NCBI GenBank assembly: GCA_016192035.1
Contig: JACPUW010000024.1
Coordinates: 1 to 64,000 of the forward strand
Length of the DNA: 64,000 nt
From: Bacteroidota bacterium
Lineage (GTDB): Bacteria; Bacteroidota; Bacteroidia; CAILMK01; JACPUW01
Direction of reading: 5' to 3'
Shown: in pieces, positions 6,547-15,223 of the stretch
Position numbering within the stretch: the stretch's first letter is position 1
How the letters are laid out: each line of letters opens with the position of its first letter
Made by a program: the position numbers and the translations under genes
Notes under the pieces: model-generated
Databases searched by the model: none
What the model was told of the DNA's origin: nothing
The model's input: only the letters and a program-made list of their open reading frames with translations

Positions 6547-7950
6547 GTGCTTTTCAACTCTTTGCCATTTCTCCTTTTTTTGCCCCTGGTGGTGGTGCTC
6601 TTTTATGTGCTGCCACACCGGCATAGATGGATCATGCTCCTGGCGGCCAGTTACTATTTCTACATGGGATGGAAACCTGTGTACGCCTTGCTTATAGTGG
6701 CTTCAACCCTGGTGGACTATGCGGCGGCCCTTCTTATCAGCCAAAGTCGCGGGGCTTGGCGCAGAAGGTGTTGGTTGGCGGTAAGCCTGTCGGTGAATTT
6801 GGGCGCGCTCACCGTGTTCAAGTACTATGGGTTTTTTCGCGGCGAGCTGGCTGCCCTGATAGGGGAAGTTTCTTGGCTGCCAATGGTACAAGTGGCCTTG
6901 CCGGTGGGCATTTCGTTTTACACCTTTCAAACCATGGGCTATACCATAGATGTGTATAGGGGGAAACACCCACCCGAGAGCCACCTGGGGATTTTTGGTT
7001 TATATGTAGCGTACTTTCCTCAACTGGTAGCAGGGCCCATAGAGCGCTGGGGCCACTTGGGCCGCCAACTGCGCAGCTGCCAGCGGTTTCACTACCCCAA
7101 CCTGGCAAAGGGTGCCCGGCTGATACTTTATGGCTTGTTTGTAAAAATGGCCATTGCCGACAATGTGTCGCCCTATGTGGACCAAGTATTTGCCAATTAT
7201 GAAGCCCTGGGCGGGGCGCAGTTGGCCATGGGCATGTGCCTGTATTCGGTACAGATCTATGCCGATTTTTATGGCTACTCACTTATAGCCATAGGTTCGG
7301 CGCGGCTCATGGGCATTAGGCTCATGGACAACTTCAGGATGCCGTATTTGTCGGTGTCTATCAAGCAGTTTTGGGCCCGGTGGCACATATCGCTCACCAC
7401 TTGGTTTAGGGAGTACCTATACCTGCCCCTGGGGGGCAACCGGGTGGGCGCCTGGCGGTGGATGGCCAATATTGCGGTGGTGTTTGGCCTGAGCGGACTA
7501 TGGCACGGGGCAAACTGGACTTTCTTGGTGTGGGGCGGCATGCACGGGGCCATGTACCTGGCAGAGCATGGTTTGGCTGCCGTGTGGAAACCTGGCCGAT
7601 GGGCGGCAGCCCCGGGGTGGCGGTTGTTGGGCTGGGCCAAAACAGTGGCGGTGGTTACCCTGGCCTGGGTTTTCTTCAGGTCGCCCAACCTGGAACATGC
7701 CCTCGGCATGTTGTCGCGGCTCGTGGACTGGCCTTCTGGTGGAGCCCAAGGGATTCAACCCGGGCTGGCCACTTGTTTCCTTCTGTTGCTGTTTGGGGCA
7801 ATGGAAGTGGCGCAGCGGCGCAGCCGTTTCGACCGATGGATAGGGGCCGCGCCTGCTTGGCTGCGCTGGCTGGCCTACGCGGCGTTGGTGTTTGGCATCA
7901 TGGCACTCGGAGGCCTTAGCCCTCACCCTTTTATATATTTTCAATTTTGA
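6547..7950 (+). CDS. MBOAT-family O-acyltransferase (AlgI-like)
   Basis: This 467-residue polytopic membrane protein transfers acyl (often acetyl) groups from the cytoplasm to a cell-surface polysaccharide or similar acceptor. It shows the AlgI/DltB pattern: hydrophobic N-terminus, FPQLVAGPIERW, FWARWHISLTTWFREYLYLP and GLSGLWHGANWTFLVWGG, which contains the catalytic histidine. The start codon is GTG at 6547. The following gene begins at or just after its stop and encodes an SGNH-like protein, the usual extracytoplasmic partner of such acyltransferases. The acceptor is unknown; alginate itself is not implied. Confidence 0.92.
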   Translation: MLFNSLPFLLFLPLVVVLFYVLPHRHRWIMLLAASYYFYMGWKPVYALLIVASTLVDYAAALLISQSRGAWRRRCWLAVSLSVNLGALTVFKYYGFFRGELAALIGEVSWLPMVQVALPVGISFYTFQTMGYTIDVYRGKHPPESHLGIFGLYVAYFPQLVAGPIERWGHLGRQLRSCQRFHYPNLAKGARLILYGLFVKMAIADNVSPYVDQVFANYEALGGAQLAMGMCLYSVQIYADFYGYSLIAIGSARLMGIRLMDNFRMPYLSVSIKQFWARWHISLTTWFREYLYLPLGGNRVGAWRWMANIAVVFGLSGLWHGANWTFLVWGGMHGAMYLAEHGLAAVWKPGRWAAAPGWRLLGWAKTVAVVTLAWVFFRSPNLEHALGMLSRLVDWPSGGAQGIQPGLATCFLLLLFGAMEVAQRRSRFDRWIGAAPAWLRWLAYAALVFGIMALGGLSPHPFIYFQF

Positions 7951-7958
7951 CACGGGCC

Positions 7959-8996
7959 ATGAAAATACTGCAAAAGATCTCGGTTAAGCTGCTGTATTTT
8001 ATAGCGTTGCTGGCGGTGGTAAACGCAGTATATGGGCGGTGGCTGTGGTATGATGACGTGGACAAGTATGCCGATACCCTGGAAAACCTTTGGCCCCACC
8101 AGGACCGCAGCCAAGTGATATATTTTGGGGAATCTTCCAATTTTCACCAGGCGTATCCCGACACGCCCAAGCAGCGCATAAGCGATTATTTGGATGGCTT
8201 GTTGCCTTATTTGCAGGTGGGTACGGTGGACAATGCAGGCCTGTCGCCGTCTAGTTTCCTGCATATCATGCGCCACATACCCAAGCAAGGCCCCACCCAA
8301 GCCGTGGTGGTGGGCATGAACCTGCGGGCACTGGGGCCTACCTGGATGTATGACCAAAATAGCAACTACCTGCACAGGGCCAATGCCCTGATTGCCCAGA
8401 GGCCCAGGTTGATAAACCGGTTTTTGGTAGCACTGAAATGGTATGGCTACCTGGACAGCGAACAACTGGCACTGGCCATGGAACAGGCCTGGAAGCAGCC
8501 ACTGGACTGTGGAGGCAAGTGCCCGTATGCCAACACCTTTGACTGGAACCGTGGGCTGGCCAATGGGGGGATAGTACGAGATGACGGGTCGTGGCACATG
8601 GAGAAAATTTCCATGGGTTGCCATTATGTTAAAAACTATGGCTTTAACATTGATGTGGCCACCAATCCGGTGCTCGCTGACTTTGACAAGATGGTGGCCC
8701 TGGCAAGGGTAAGGGGCTGGAGCCTATATTTTCACTTGCTGCCCGTGAACATGGAGGAAGCAGGGGAGTTGGTGGGGCCAGCACTCTGTGGAATCATTAG
8801 GCGCAATGCCCAAATGCTCATAGATAGATACCACATGCCCGAAGGCCATGTATATGTGGTGGATAACCTGGAGTTGCTGCCTGATTCGGCGTTTACCGAC
8901 CGGGATTTTCCCGTGGAGCACTACCATAACTGGGCCAAGTGGAGATGCGCTGCGAGACTGGCAAAGGCAGTGATGGACAACGGAATGCGTAATTAA
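7959..8996 (+). CDS. SGNH-hydrolase-like membrane-anchored protein, partner of MBOAT acyltransferase
   Basis: The 345-residue protein has an N-terminal membrane anchor (ISVKLLYFIALLAVVNAVYG). VIYFGESSNFHQ (about residue 48) fits the position of the GDS block of SGNH enzymes, VVVGMNLRAL (about 110) could be the Gly/Asn block, and VEHYHNWAKW near the C-terminus could carry the catalytic histidine. These assignments are by pattern only. Such proteins (AlgJ/AlgX/DHHW type) complete acyl transfer on the outer face of the inner membrane. The ATG at 7959 is preferred; a TTG at 7947 would overlap the upstream stop codon. It is co-transcribed with the MBOAT gene. Confidence 0.65.
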   Translation: MKILQKISVKLLYFIALLAVVNAVYGRWLWYDDVDKYADTLENLWPHQDRSQVIYFGESSNFHQAYPDTPKQRISDYLDGLLPYLQVGTVDNAGLSPSSFLHIMRHIPKQGPTQAVVVGMNLRALGPTWMYDQNSNYLHRANALIAQRPRLINRFLVALKWYGYLDSEQLALAMEQAWKQPLDCGGKCPYANTFDWNRGLANGGIVRDDGSWHMEKISMGCHYVKNYGFNIDVATNPVLADFDKMVALARVRGWSLYFHLLPVNMEEAGELVGPALCGIIRRNAQMLIDRYHMPEGHVYVVDNLELLPDSAFTDRDFPVEHYHNWAKWRCAARLAKAVMDNGMRN

Positions 8997-9008
8997 ACCC
9001 TGAGGGTA

Positions 9009-9476
9009 TTACCACCGAAACAAACGCTCCCACCATCTGGATTGATTGTCTGGCCCTTGCTGGATCTTGATCCTGCGGGTAGCCACCAGGTAGTGGTCGC
9101 GGTAGTGCATGGACGACACGATTTGCTTGGGGCAAATGATCTGTACCAATCCAGGCACATACCTGGCACTGATGGTATTTGGTGCCACGTCGGTGGGCAG
9201 CACCAAGCTGCGCTGGAATATGGGGATCTTTTCAATGGAGGTGAAAAAAGGCCGCCTTTTTTTGGTTACCTCAAATCCCCTGAGGAACAGGGTATCGCCT
9301 TGGGCCCTTAAGTCTAGGTTGGCAGGCTTAAATCCCGGTACCGACACCTCCACAATATACCGGTCTTCAAACTCATGGGCTACCTTGTCGGTAAAAAAAC
9401 AGGCCTCATAGAGCAAATAATCGTCAACAGAACGTCCAAAAAGGGCTTGTGAACTATGTGGACTGGTTCGTGGCAT
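9009..9476 (-). CDS. Small heat shock protein, Hsp20/alpha-crystallin family
   Basis: This 155-residue ATP-independent chaperone binds unfolding proteins. The alpha-crystallin domain spans about residues 38-135: DRYIVEVSVPGFKPANLDLR, a DTLFLRG strand, an insertion KKRRPFF, then FQRSLVLPTDVAPNTISARY and GLVQIICPK in place of the usual GVL.I.IPK. The C-terminal IxI anchor motif is not obvious. The ATG at 9476 is chosen because a TACCTTTG -7 element (9492-9499) overlaps the more upstream TTG start. It converges with the SGNH-like gene, with only 12 bases between stops. Confidence 0.85.
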   Translation of the reverse strand: MPRTSPHSSQALFGRSVDDYLLYEACFFTDKVAHEFEDRYIVEVSVPGFKPANLDLRAQGDTLFLRGFEVTKKRRPFFTSIEKIPIFQRSLVLPTDVAPNTISARYVPGLVQIICPKQIVSSMHYRDHYLVATRRIKIQQGPDNQSRWWERLFRW

Positions 9477-9491
9477 ACAGAAATTGGCTGG

Positions 9492-9499
9492 CAAAGGTA
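9492..9499 (-). promoter_or_regulatory. -7 promoter element (TACCTTTG) of the Hsp20 gene
   Basis: CAAAGGTA on the plus strand reads TACCTTTG on the minus strand, matching TAnnTTTG. It would place the transcription start about 9-10 bases before the ATG at 9476, a nearly leaderless message. Confidence 0.4.
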
Positions 9500-9589
9500 A
9501 TGTCTTGGGTCATACAAGGGTTGCAAGCCGGCCATAGCTCCCTATTGGCAGGGAATTGCAGTAGGGCAGGGGTCCAAGGTCGTTTTTGC

Positions 9590-10606
9590 TTAGTTGGCTT
9601 TCAGGGCTTTGATTCTCTCTTCAATATCCTCGTATAGCAGGCGGTCTTCGCCCGCGCTATCCACCACCCACAGCACGCGCTCCAGTATGTCCAATTCCTT
9701 TTCGGGCTGCATGTGCAGGTTGCGCAGGTCGGCCACTTCTACCAGGTAGTTTATGTGGTTGAGTGCCATCATGCGCCTGCGTATCTGATTGGTGGCCAGT
9801 ACATCTTCTATTTTTTTCTGTGCCAGTGCGTGGTAGGTGTCGTAGAGTGGTTCGTCCACGCGCATCACGCCCAGGTAGGCCAGGCGTTCGCAGAGTTGCA
9901 GGTACATCAAGGTATCTTCAGCCTCTATGATGGGAAGCCTGCGTGCTGCTGCGGTGAGGTATAAGAGCATGGTAGAGTAATCGTTGAGCCGCTGATATAA
10001 GTGGGCAGAAGCCATTAGGGTGCGCCATTCGGGAATGGAGTCTAGCCAAATGGGTTTCCATTTACCGGTAGGGTCGTCTTTTACAATCCGGTTTTCCTTG
10101 TCAATGAGCAATTCGTACCAAGTTTCACCATTGGCCGATTCCCTGGTGACCGAGGCGCTACCTTTTTGAAATAGGTTGGCACGCACGTATTGAGGTGCAA
10201 TTTGCCACTGGCCCAATTTGTTGATATAGCCCCAGCGCTGGTTTTTGAAGGCGGGGCACAGGCCTTCGGCAAATTGCTTGGCATCTGATAGTTCCAGGGG
10301 CAAGGCTTCGCCCTTTGTATTGATAAAAGTGTACCGCATCACTTTTTGGGTATGCACATCCCAGTAGCCTTCGCCATCAAAACTGGGCTCCATCCACAGG
10401 CTGTCGGTCTTATTTACCTTAAATCCCACCTTGGCCATGCCTTCGTGAAAGTCCCAGGCTGCCTTGAATTGTGGCCTTATCACCATTTTCCCCGATTTCT
10501 TGGCATAACCGTAGAGTCCGGAGTCCCCTTTGATGGGGCTAATACTGGGGCTGCATGAGAGCAGGATGATGCAAGGGCAGATGCTGTATAACAGGATGCG
10601 CTTCAT
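9590..10606 (-). CDS. WG-repeat lipoprotein
   Basis: The 338-residue protein has a lipoprotein signal peptide (lipobox LLSC, cysteine near residue 18). Two WG-type repeats are visible: GLYGYAKKSGKMVIRPQF (about residues 30-48), followed by an FHEGMAKV strand, and QRWGYINKLGQWQIAPQY (about 123-140). The C-terminal half is helical and rich in Leu/Arg (for example YQRLNDYSTMLLYLTAAARR), possibly TPR-like. WG-repeat proteins are common in Bacteroidota and their roles are mostly unknown. It is divergent from the DUF2147 gene. Confidence 0.75.
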   Translation of the reverse strand: MKRILLYSICPCIILLSCSPSISPIKGDSGLYGYAKKSGKMVIRPQFKAAWDFHEGMAKVGFKVNKTDSLWMEPSFDGEGYWDVHTQKVMRYTFINTKGEALPLELSDAKQFAEGLCPAFKNQRWGYINKLGQWQIAPQYVRANLFQKGSASVTRESANGETWYELLIDKENRIVKDDPTGKWKPIWLDSIPEWRTLMASAHLYQRLNDYSTMLLYLTAAARRLPIIEAEDTLMYLQLCERLAYLGVMRVDEPLYDTYHALAQKKIEDVLATNQIRRRMMALNHINYLVEVADLRNLHMQPEKELDILERVLWVVDSAGEDRLLYEDIEERIKALKAN

Positions 10607-10692
10607 ATATTGCCGATGGTTTTGCGGCCTAGTGGCAAGGCCATTTGGTCATTTGTTCTTTCACTCAATATCAAGATAAAATCAATTACAGT

Positions 10693-11157
10693 ATGGCAAA
10701 GAAAGTGTTTTTCATTGGCTTATTGGCCTTGGGCGTGTTGGCATCAGGTTTCAATTATCCGGTCAAGTTCCATAGCGAATCAATTGTGGGCATTTGGTGG
10801 AACCAGGAAAAGACCTCACGTATCCAAGTGTATAAGAGCAATGGTAAGTACTATGGAAAGATAGTATGGCTAAAGAACGAGTTAGAAGACAACAGCACCA
10901 CCGAGCCCAACCGGGACGATAAGAACCCGGACCCGGCCTTGCGGAGCAGGCTGGTGAATGGCCTGGTGATACTTACTGACCTGGAGTGGGATGATGATGA
11001 GTGGGATAGCGGGGAGATCTATGACCCAAAATCGGGGAGCAGCTATAGCTGTTATGCCACGTTTGAAGACGACAACGACTTGAATACCCTAAAGTTGCGC
11101 GGATATATGGGGTTTTCCCTCATAGGCCGTACCAGCTACTGGACCCGGTTTAAATAG
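10693..11157 (+). CDS. DUF2147 domain protein, secreted
   Basis: The 154-residue protein has an N-terminal signal sequence (KKVFFIGLLALGVLASGF). The DUF2147 domain fills the rest: GIWWNQEKTSRIQVYKSNGK (about residues 31-50), YYGKIVWLK, DDKNPDPALRSRLVNGLVIL, GEIYDPKSGSSYSC, LRGYMGFSLIGRTSYWTR. The family is a small lipocalin-like beta-barrel of unknown function in the cell envelope. The ATG at 10693 is preferred to an upstream in-frame start at 10645 because it directly precedes the signal peptide. Its 3' end overlaps the convergent glycosyltransferase by eight bases. Confidence 0.88.
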   Translation: MAKKVFFIGLLALGVLASGFNYPVKFHSESIVGIWWNQEKTSRIQVYKSNGKYYGKIVWLKNELEDNSTTEPNRDDKNPDPALRSRLVNGLVILTDLEWDDDEWDSGEIYDPKSGSSYSCYATFEDDNDLNTLKLRGYMGFSLIGRTSYWTRFK

Positions 11158-11917
11158 GCTCGCCCCGCTGGAGTTTTCCCAGGTATAGGTAGGTAAACCA
11201 ACTTTCACGTGCCTGAATGAGGCATATGGTGAGCCCCATGCGTCCGTCAAGAAAACCCAAGCGTACCACATAGGCCCATATGAACTTGAATGGAGGCGAG
11301 AGGAACTGTTTCCAAGGGCTGGACTTCCTGCCCTGGGAATACACGGCCCTTGCTTTTATTTTGGCATACTTAAGTGACCGCGCCAAGTGCTCGTCCACAG
11401 AGTAATATGAATAATGGGCCAGGTCTCCTGCCAACCAATTGGCCTCTAGCCCAGTGAGCAGCTCTACCCGGTCATGGGGGTTATAGCCGCCCCAGTGCCC
11501 AAGCCTTTTGTCCCATAAGCGTACTTTTTTGTCGGGATACCAACCGCAGTGCCTCACCCACTTGCCACAGTAGTTGGTTAGCCGGTTGAATCCATAGGCG
11601 GGCCCTTTCCAGTCATTTTTTACTTCCAGGATTGATGCCTTAAGCTGCGGGCTGAGGGCCTCATCGGCATCCAGTGACAGCACCACGTGATGCCGGGCCA
11701 AGTGCATGGCCCTGTTTTTTTGTTCTATATGGCCGTCAAAAGGGTGCTGAACCACCCTAGCCCCCATTTTGGCCGCCAATTGCGGGGTGCCATCCGCGCT
11801 AAAGCTGTCCACCACCACTATTTCATCGGCCAAGCCTTGCAGAGACTCTAGGCATCGGCCTATGTTGCGGGCCTCGTTATAGGTAATGATCACAGCCGAA
11901 ATATGGACGGCAGGCAT
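11150..11917 (-). CDS. Family 2 glycosyltransferase, WaaE/KdtX-like
   Basis: The 255-residue protein matches the LPS-core group of GT2 enzymes: ISAVIITYNEARNIGRCLES, EIVVVDSFSADGT, GHIEQKNRAMHLA and LSLDADEALSP, the last carrying the metal-binding DxD. A C-terminal hydrophobic segment (KFIWAYVVRLGFLDGRMGL) is usual for the family and suggests membrane association. It lies six bases after tag in the same direction, in an apparent acyl-CoA dehydrogenase - tag - glycosyltransferase operon. A role in lipopolysaccharide core assembly is plausible, and rfaE2 is nearby, but the transferred sugar is unknown. Confidence 0.85.
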   Translation of the reverse strand: MPAVHISAVIITYNEARNIGRCLESLQGLADEIVVVDSFSADGTPQLAAKMGARVVQHPFDGHIEQKNRAMHLARHHVVLSLDADEALSPQLKASILEVKNDWKGPAYGFNRLTNYCGKWVRHCGWYPDKKVRLWDKRLGHWGGYNPHDRVELLTGLEANWLAGDLAHYSYYSVDEHLARSLKYAKIKARAVYSQGRKSSPWKQFLSPPFKFIWAYVVRLGFLDGRMGLTICLIQARESWFTYLYLGKLQRGEPI

Positions 11918-11923
11918 AGGATT

Positions 11924-12511
11924 TTAATGCTTTTTGCGCCAGCAGCTTTCCAGGTGGTCGTCAACCATGCCGGTGGCCTGCATATGGGCATACATAATGG
12001 TGGAACCCACAAACTTAAACCCCTTTTTCTTCAGGTCTTTGCTCAGCGCATCCGATTCCTTTGATGTGGTGGGTATGTCTTTCATGGTTTGGGGATGGTT
12101 TACTATGGTCTCTCCATTGGTAAAACCCCATATATAGTTGGCAAATGAGCCATATGCCTGTTGCACATCCAAGAATAGCCGGGCATTGGTAACCGATGCG
12201 GCTATCTTTAGCTTGTTGCGGATGATACCTGTATTGCCCAGTAGCATGGCTTGGCGCAAGTCAGTAAAGTTGGCCACTTCGTTCACATCAAATCCTTTAT
12301 ACGCCTTTCGGTAGGATTCGCGCTTGCGCAGTACGGTAATCCAACTCAAACCGGCCTGAGCGCCTTCCAGGATCAGGAATTCAAACAGCTTGCGGTCGTC
12401 ATGCACTGGCACGCCCCACTCCAGGTCATGGTAACGCTCATAGAGCGGGTTGCCCAGGCACCAATCGCAGCGAGTGACCTCATGTTGGGGCAGGGGCTTA
12501 TGCAGTGCCAT
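11924..12511 (-). CDS. tag: DNA-3-methyladenine glycosylase I
   Basis: This 195-residue base-excision repair enzyme removes 3-methyladenine from DNA. The family is recognised by RCDWC (about residues 14-18), YHDLEWGVPVHDDRKLFEFL, EGAQAGLSWITVLRKRE and the C-terminal FKFVGSTIMYAHMQATGMVDDH. The Cys and His residues at both ends (RCDWC, YHD, DDHLESC) are the expected structural zinc ligands. Length is standard. It sits four bases after the acyl-CoA dehydrogenase stop, a purely positional link. Confidence 0.95.
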   Translation of the reverse strand: MALHKPLPQHEVTRCDWCLGNPLYERYHDLEWGVPVHDDRKLFEFLILEGAQAGLSWITVLRKRESYRKAYKGFDVNEVANFTDLRQAMLLGNTGIIRNKLKIAASVTNARLFLDVQQAYGSFANYIWGFTNGETIVNHPQTMKDIPTTSKESDALSKDLKKKGFKFVGSTIMYAHMQATGMVDDHLESCWRKKH

Positions 12512-12515
12512 TATT

Positions 12516-13655
12516 TTAGGAAAGGATGTTCCTTGAAATTACCAGCTTCTGTATTTCAGAAGTGCCTTCGTAGATCTGGGTTATCTTGGCATCGCGCATC
12601 AATCGTTCTACGTGGTATTCTTTTACATAACCATATCCACCGTGTACCTGCACGGCTTCGGTGGTCACGTTCATGGCCGTGCGCGAGGCGTGTAACTTGG
12701 CCATGGCGCTGGCCTGACCATAGGGTAGGTGCTGGTCTTTGAGCCAGGCGGCGTGCAGGCAGAGCCAGCGGGCAGCTTCTATTTCCAGGGCCATATCGGC
12801 CAATTTGAAAGCTATTGCTTGGTGGTGCATGATTTCTTTGCCAAACGCCTTGCGCTCTTTGGCGTACTTAACCGAAAGCTCAAGGGCCCCACTGGCTATG
12901 CCCAGTGCTTGAGAGGCTATGCCTATCCTGCCACCATCCAAGGTTTTCATGGCAAACTTGAATCCGAATCCCTCCTCGCCCAAGCGATTTTCCTTTGGCA
13001 CCTTCACATCTTGAAACATGATGCTATGGGTGTCAGAGCCCCGTATGCCCATCTTGTCTTCCTTTTTGCCCACGGTTACGCCTGGCCAGCTTTTTTCTAC
13101 TATCAAGGCATTTATACCCTTGTGTCCCTTTTCTTTATCGGTTTGGGCCACTACCAAATATACGTCTGCGGTGTTGCCATTGGTTATCCAGTTCTTGGTG
13201 CCGTTGAGCAGGTAGTGGTCGCCCTTGTCTTCGGCGGTGGTGCGCTGTGAGGTGGCATCACTTCCCGCTTCGGGCTCGCTCAGGCAGAAAGCACCTATCC
13301 ATTCGGCAGTGGCCAGTTTGGTAAGGTACCTCATCTTTTGCCCTTCGGTGCCAAAAGATTCTACTCCCCAGCACACCAAGGAGTTGTTAACCGACATGCA
13401 CACCGAAGCAGAGGCGTCCACCTTGGATATTTCTTCCATGGCCAGTACATAGGATATGGTATCGAGGCCTGCACCATTGTATTTGGTATCCACCATCATA
13501 CCCATAAAACCAAGTTCGCCCATTTTCTTTACCTGTGCCAGGGGAAATTTCTGGTGGGTATCCCTTTCTATCACACCGGGAAGCAATTCGGTTTGGGCAA
13601 AATCCCTTGCGGCTTGTTGGATCATGAGGTGCTCCTCGCTTAGCTTAAAGTCCAT
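12516..13655 (-). CDS. Acyl-CoA dehydrogenase (short/medium-chain type)
   Basis: This 379-residue flavoprotein oxidises acyl-CoA to the 2,3-enoyl-CoA, passing electrons to ETF. It shows the two family signatures: GAFCLSEPEAGSDATSQRT (about residues 122-140) and QVHGGYGYVKEYHVERLMRD (about 335-354), and IYEGTSEIQ with the catalytic glutamate position of butyryl-CoA dehydrogenase-like members. Full length and collinear with the family. It is the first gene of a likely three-gene operon with tag and a glycosyltransferase. Chain-length preference cannot be settled by eye. Confidence 0.93.
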   Translation of the reverse strand: MDFKLSEEHLMIQQAARDFAQTELLPGVIERDTHQKFPLAQVKKMGELGFMGMMVDTKYNGAGLDTISYVLAMEEISKVDASASVCMSVNNSLVCWGVESFGTEGQKMRYLTKLATAEWIGAFCLSEPEAGSDATSQRTTAEDKGDHYLLNGTKNWITNGNTADVYLVVAQTDKEKGHKGINALIVEKSWPGVTVGKKEDKMGIRGSDTHSIMFQDVKVPKENRLGEEGFGFKFAMKTLDGGRIGIASQALGIASGALELSVKYAKERKAFGKEIMHHQAIAFKLADMALEIEAARWLCLHAAWLKDQHLPYGQASAMAKLHASRTAMNVTTEAVQVHGGYGYVKEYHVERLMRDAKITQIYEGTSEIQKLVISRNILS

Positions 13656-13710
13656 GTTGTGATTCGATTTATTGATTACTAATGGCCAGGGCCGGATTAA
13701 AAAATGGGCG

Positions 13711-13718
13711 CAAATATA
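13711..13718 (-). promoter_or_regulatory. -7 promoter element (TATATTTG) of the acyl-CoA dehydrogenase operon
   Basis: CAAATATA on the plus strand reads TATATTTG on the minus strand, an exact TAnnTTTG match. It lies about 55 bases upstream of the start codon at 13655. Confidence 0.45.
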
Positions 13719-13740
13719 GCCAAGAGCCCCGGGCTAGGCA

Positions 13741-14241
13741 TTATTGGACATTATGGGCTGCCAGTATGCGCCGCTCCAAGGCGGTGGTAGAGTGCCCTTT
13801 CAGGAACGGAAGGATCACTACCCGGCCACCTGTGCGCAGCACCTCCTTGGCACCTACCACGGTTTCTGCCGTATAGTCCCCACCTTTTACCAAAACCTGC
13901 GGCCCTATGGCGGATATCAGGGCCAGGGGGGTGGGATCATCAAAAAGCACCAGGGCATCTGCGCAAGCCAATCCGGCCAATACCTGCAGCCTGGCCTGTT
14001 CAGGCTGTATGGGCCGGTGCGGCCCTTTTAAGTGAGATACGCTGCTGTCGGTATTTACCCCTATTATTAGCTTATTACCCAAATCTTTAGCTTGAAATAG
14101 GTAGTCCACATGGCCTGGGTGCAACAAATCAAAGCAACCATTGGTGAAAACCAGGGAGTGGCCATCGGCCTTCCATTTGCGACAGGCCTCTGCCAGTGTG
14201 CCTATACTACCAAATACTTTATGTTCCAGGCTCGGGTGCAT
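13741..14241 (-). CDS. rfaE2: D-glycero-beta-D-manno-heptose 1-phosphate adenylyltransferase
   Basis: The 166-residue protein is a stand-alone RfaE domain II (HldE C-terminal domain). It adenylylates heptose 1-phosphate in ADP-heptose synthesis for lipopolysaccharide core. The nucleotidyltransferase motif is FTNGCFDLLHPGHVDYL (about residues 32-48, HxGH included). IIGVNTDSSVSHLKG and the C-terminal LPFLKGHSTTAL are family hallmarks. Its 5' end overlaps the upstream flippase-like gene by 23 bases. The partner kinase domain (RfaE1) is not in the window. Confidence 0.93.
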   Translation of the reverse strand: MHPSLEHKVFGSIGTLAEACRKWKADGHSLVFTNGCFDLLHPGHVDYLFQAKDLGNKLIIGVNTDSSVSHLKGPHRPIQPEQARLQVLAGLACADALVLFDDPTPLALISAIGPQVLVKGGDYTAETVVGAKEVLRTGGRVVILPFLKGHSTTALERRILAAHNVQ

Positions 14242-15223
14242 GGTTATTTTGATTTGATCTATTGTAAAACAGTGAAATGGCCCCTACCAGGAGATTGAGG
14301 ATGGTGTTGCCCAGAAATGCGACCATGGCTACTGTTTTCGCTTCCATATCAGGTACATGGTAAAGGGCCAGTGCCAGTACGAACATGTATTGGTAGGTAC
14401 CGACCCCGCCAGGCACGGGAGCGATAAAACCTATGGTGGAAAGGGTAAAAACCACCAGGCCGGCTATGGGCCCCAGGGAGGCGGTTTCGGGTAAGGTGAA
14501 AAAGGCCAAATAGCACATCACATAGTAGGCCAGCCATATATACGCAGTTTGGGCTATGAACAACCAGGGCCGGGGGAGTTTGCCCACCGTGGCCAATCCG
14601 GATTTGAACCCGGCCAACATTTCCATTAATTTGGCAAATAGCCTGGTATGGCGCAGTAGGTAGTAGGCAGTAAAGGCAAGTGCCAGGGCCATGATGGCCA
14701 CCAGCAGTACACTAAGGGACAATGATTGGCCCAAGGTGCTGAATTTGTTTCCCAATAGTTCCAAAATGTACTCGCCCACCAGATGGTATTCAAGCAATAT
14801 AGTGAGGCCTACCACCACCAAGAGCATGAGCAGGTCTGATAACCGTTCGGTGATAACGGTGCCAAACGACTTTGCCACAGGTACTTGCTCTATACGCTGC
14901 AGTGCTACACAGCGGCTTACTTCGCCCAAGCGGGGTACAAGGGTGTTGAAATAATAGCCTATCATAATGGATCTGAAGGCACTGCCTGTCTTGATGTGGT
15001 ATCCCATGGGCAAGAGCAACATGCGCCAGCGCAATCCCCTTACATAATGGGAGCTCAGGGCCACGGCCACTACGGGGATAACATACAAGTAGTTTATTTC
15101 CTTCAACTTGTGGAGTAGTGCTTCAATTTCACGCATGGGATACACGTAAAAGAAAACCCCAAAACCGAGGCCCATGAAAAAGAGGTACTTGGCTACCTGT
15201 GCCAGGCGTTGCATGTGTTTCAA
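14219..15223 (-). CDS. YbhN/UPF0104 family membrane protein (lysylphosphatidylglycerol synthase TM-region, flippase-like)
   Basis: This 334-residue integral membrane protein has about eight hydrophobic helices. Typical elements are YFNTLVPRLGEVSRCVALQR (about residues 90-109), GTVITERLSDLLML and FIAPVPGGVGTYQYMFV near the C-terminus. The family corresponds to the transmembrane half of MprF and is thought to move lipids; here there is no lysyl-transferase domain. It overlaps panC by four bases at its start and rfaE2 at its end, so all three are co-transcribed. Substrate is unknown. Confidence 0.9.
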   Translation of the reverse strand: MKHMQRLAQVAKYLFFMGLGFGVFFYVYPMREIEALLHKLKEINYLYVIPVVAVALSSHYVRGLRWRMLLLPMGYHIKTGSAFRSIMIGYYFNTLVPRLGEVSRCVALQRIEQVPVAKSFGTVITERLSDLLMLLVVVGLTILLEYHLVGEYILELLGNKFSTLGQSLSLSVLLVAIMALALAFTAYYLLRHTRLFAKLMEMLAGFKSGLATVGKLPRPWLFIAQTAYIWLAYYVMCYLAFFTLPETASLGPIAGLVVFTLSTIGFIAPVPGGVGTYQYMFVLALALYHVPDMEAKTVAMVAFLGNTILNLLVGAISLFYNRSNQNNHAPEPGT

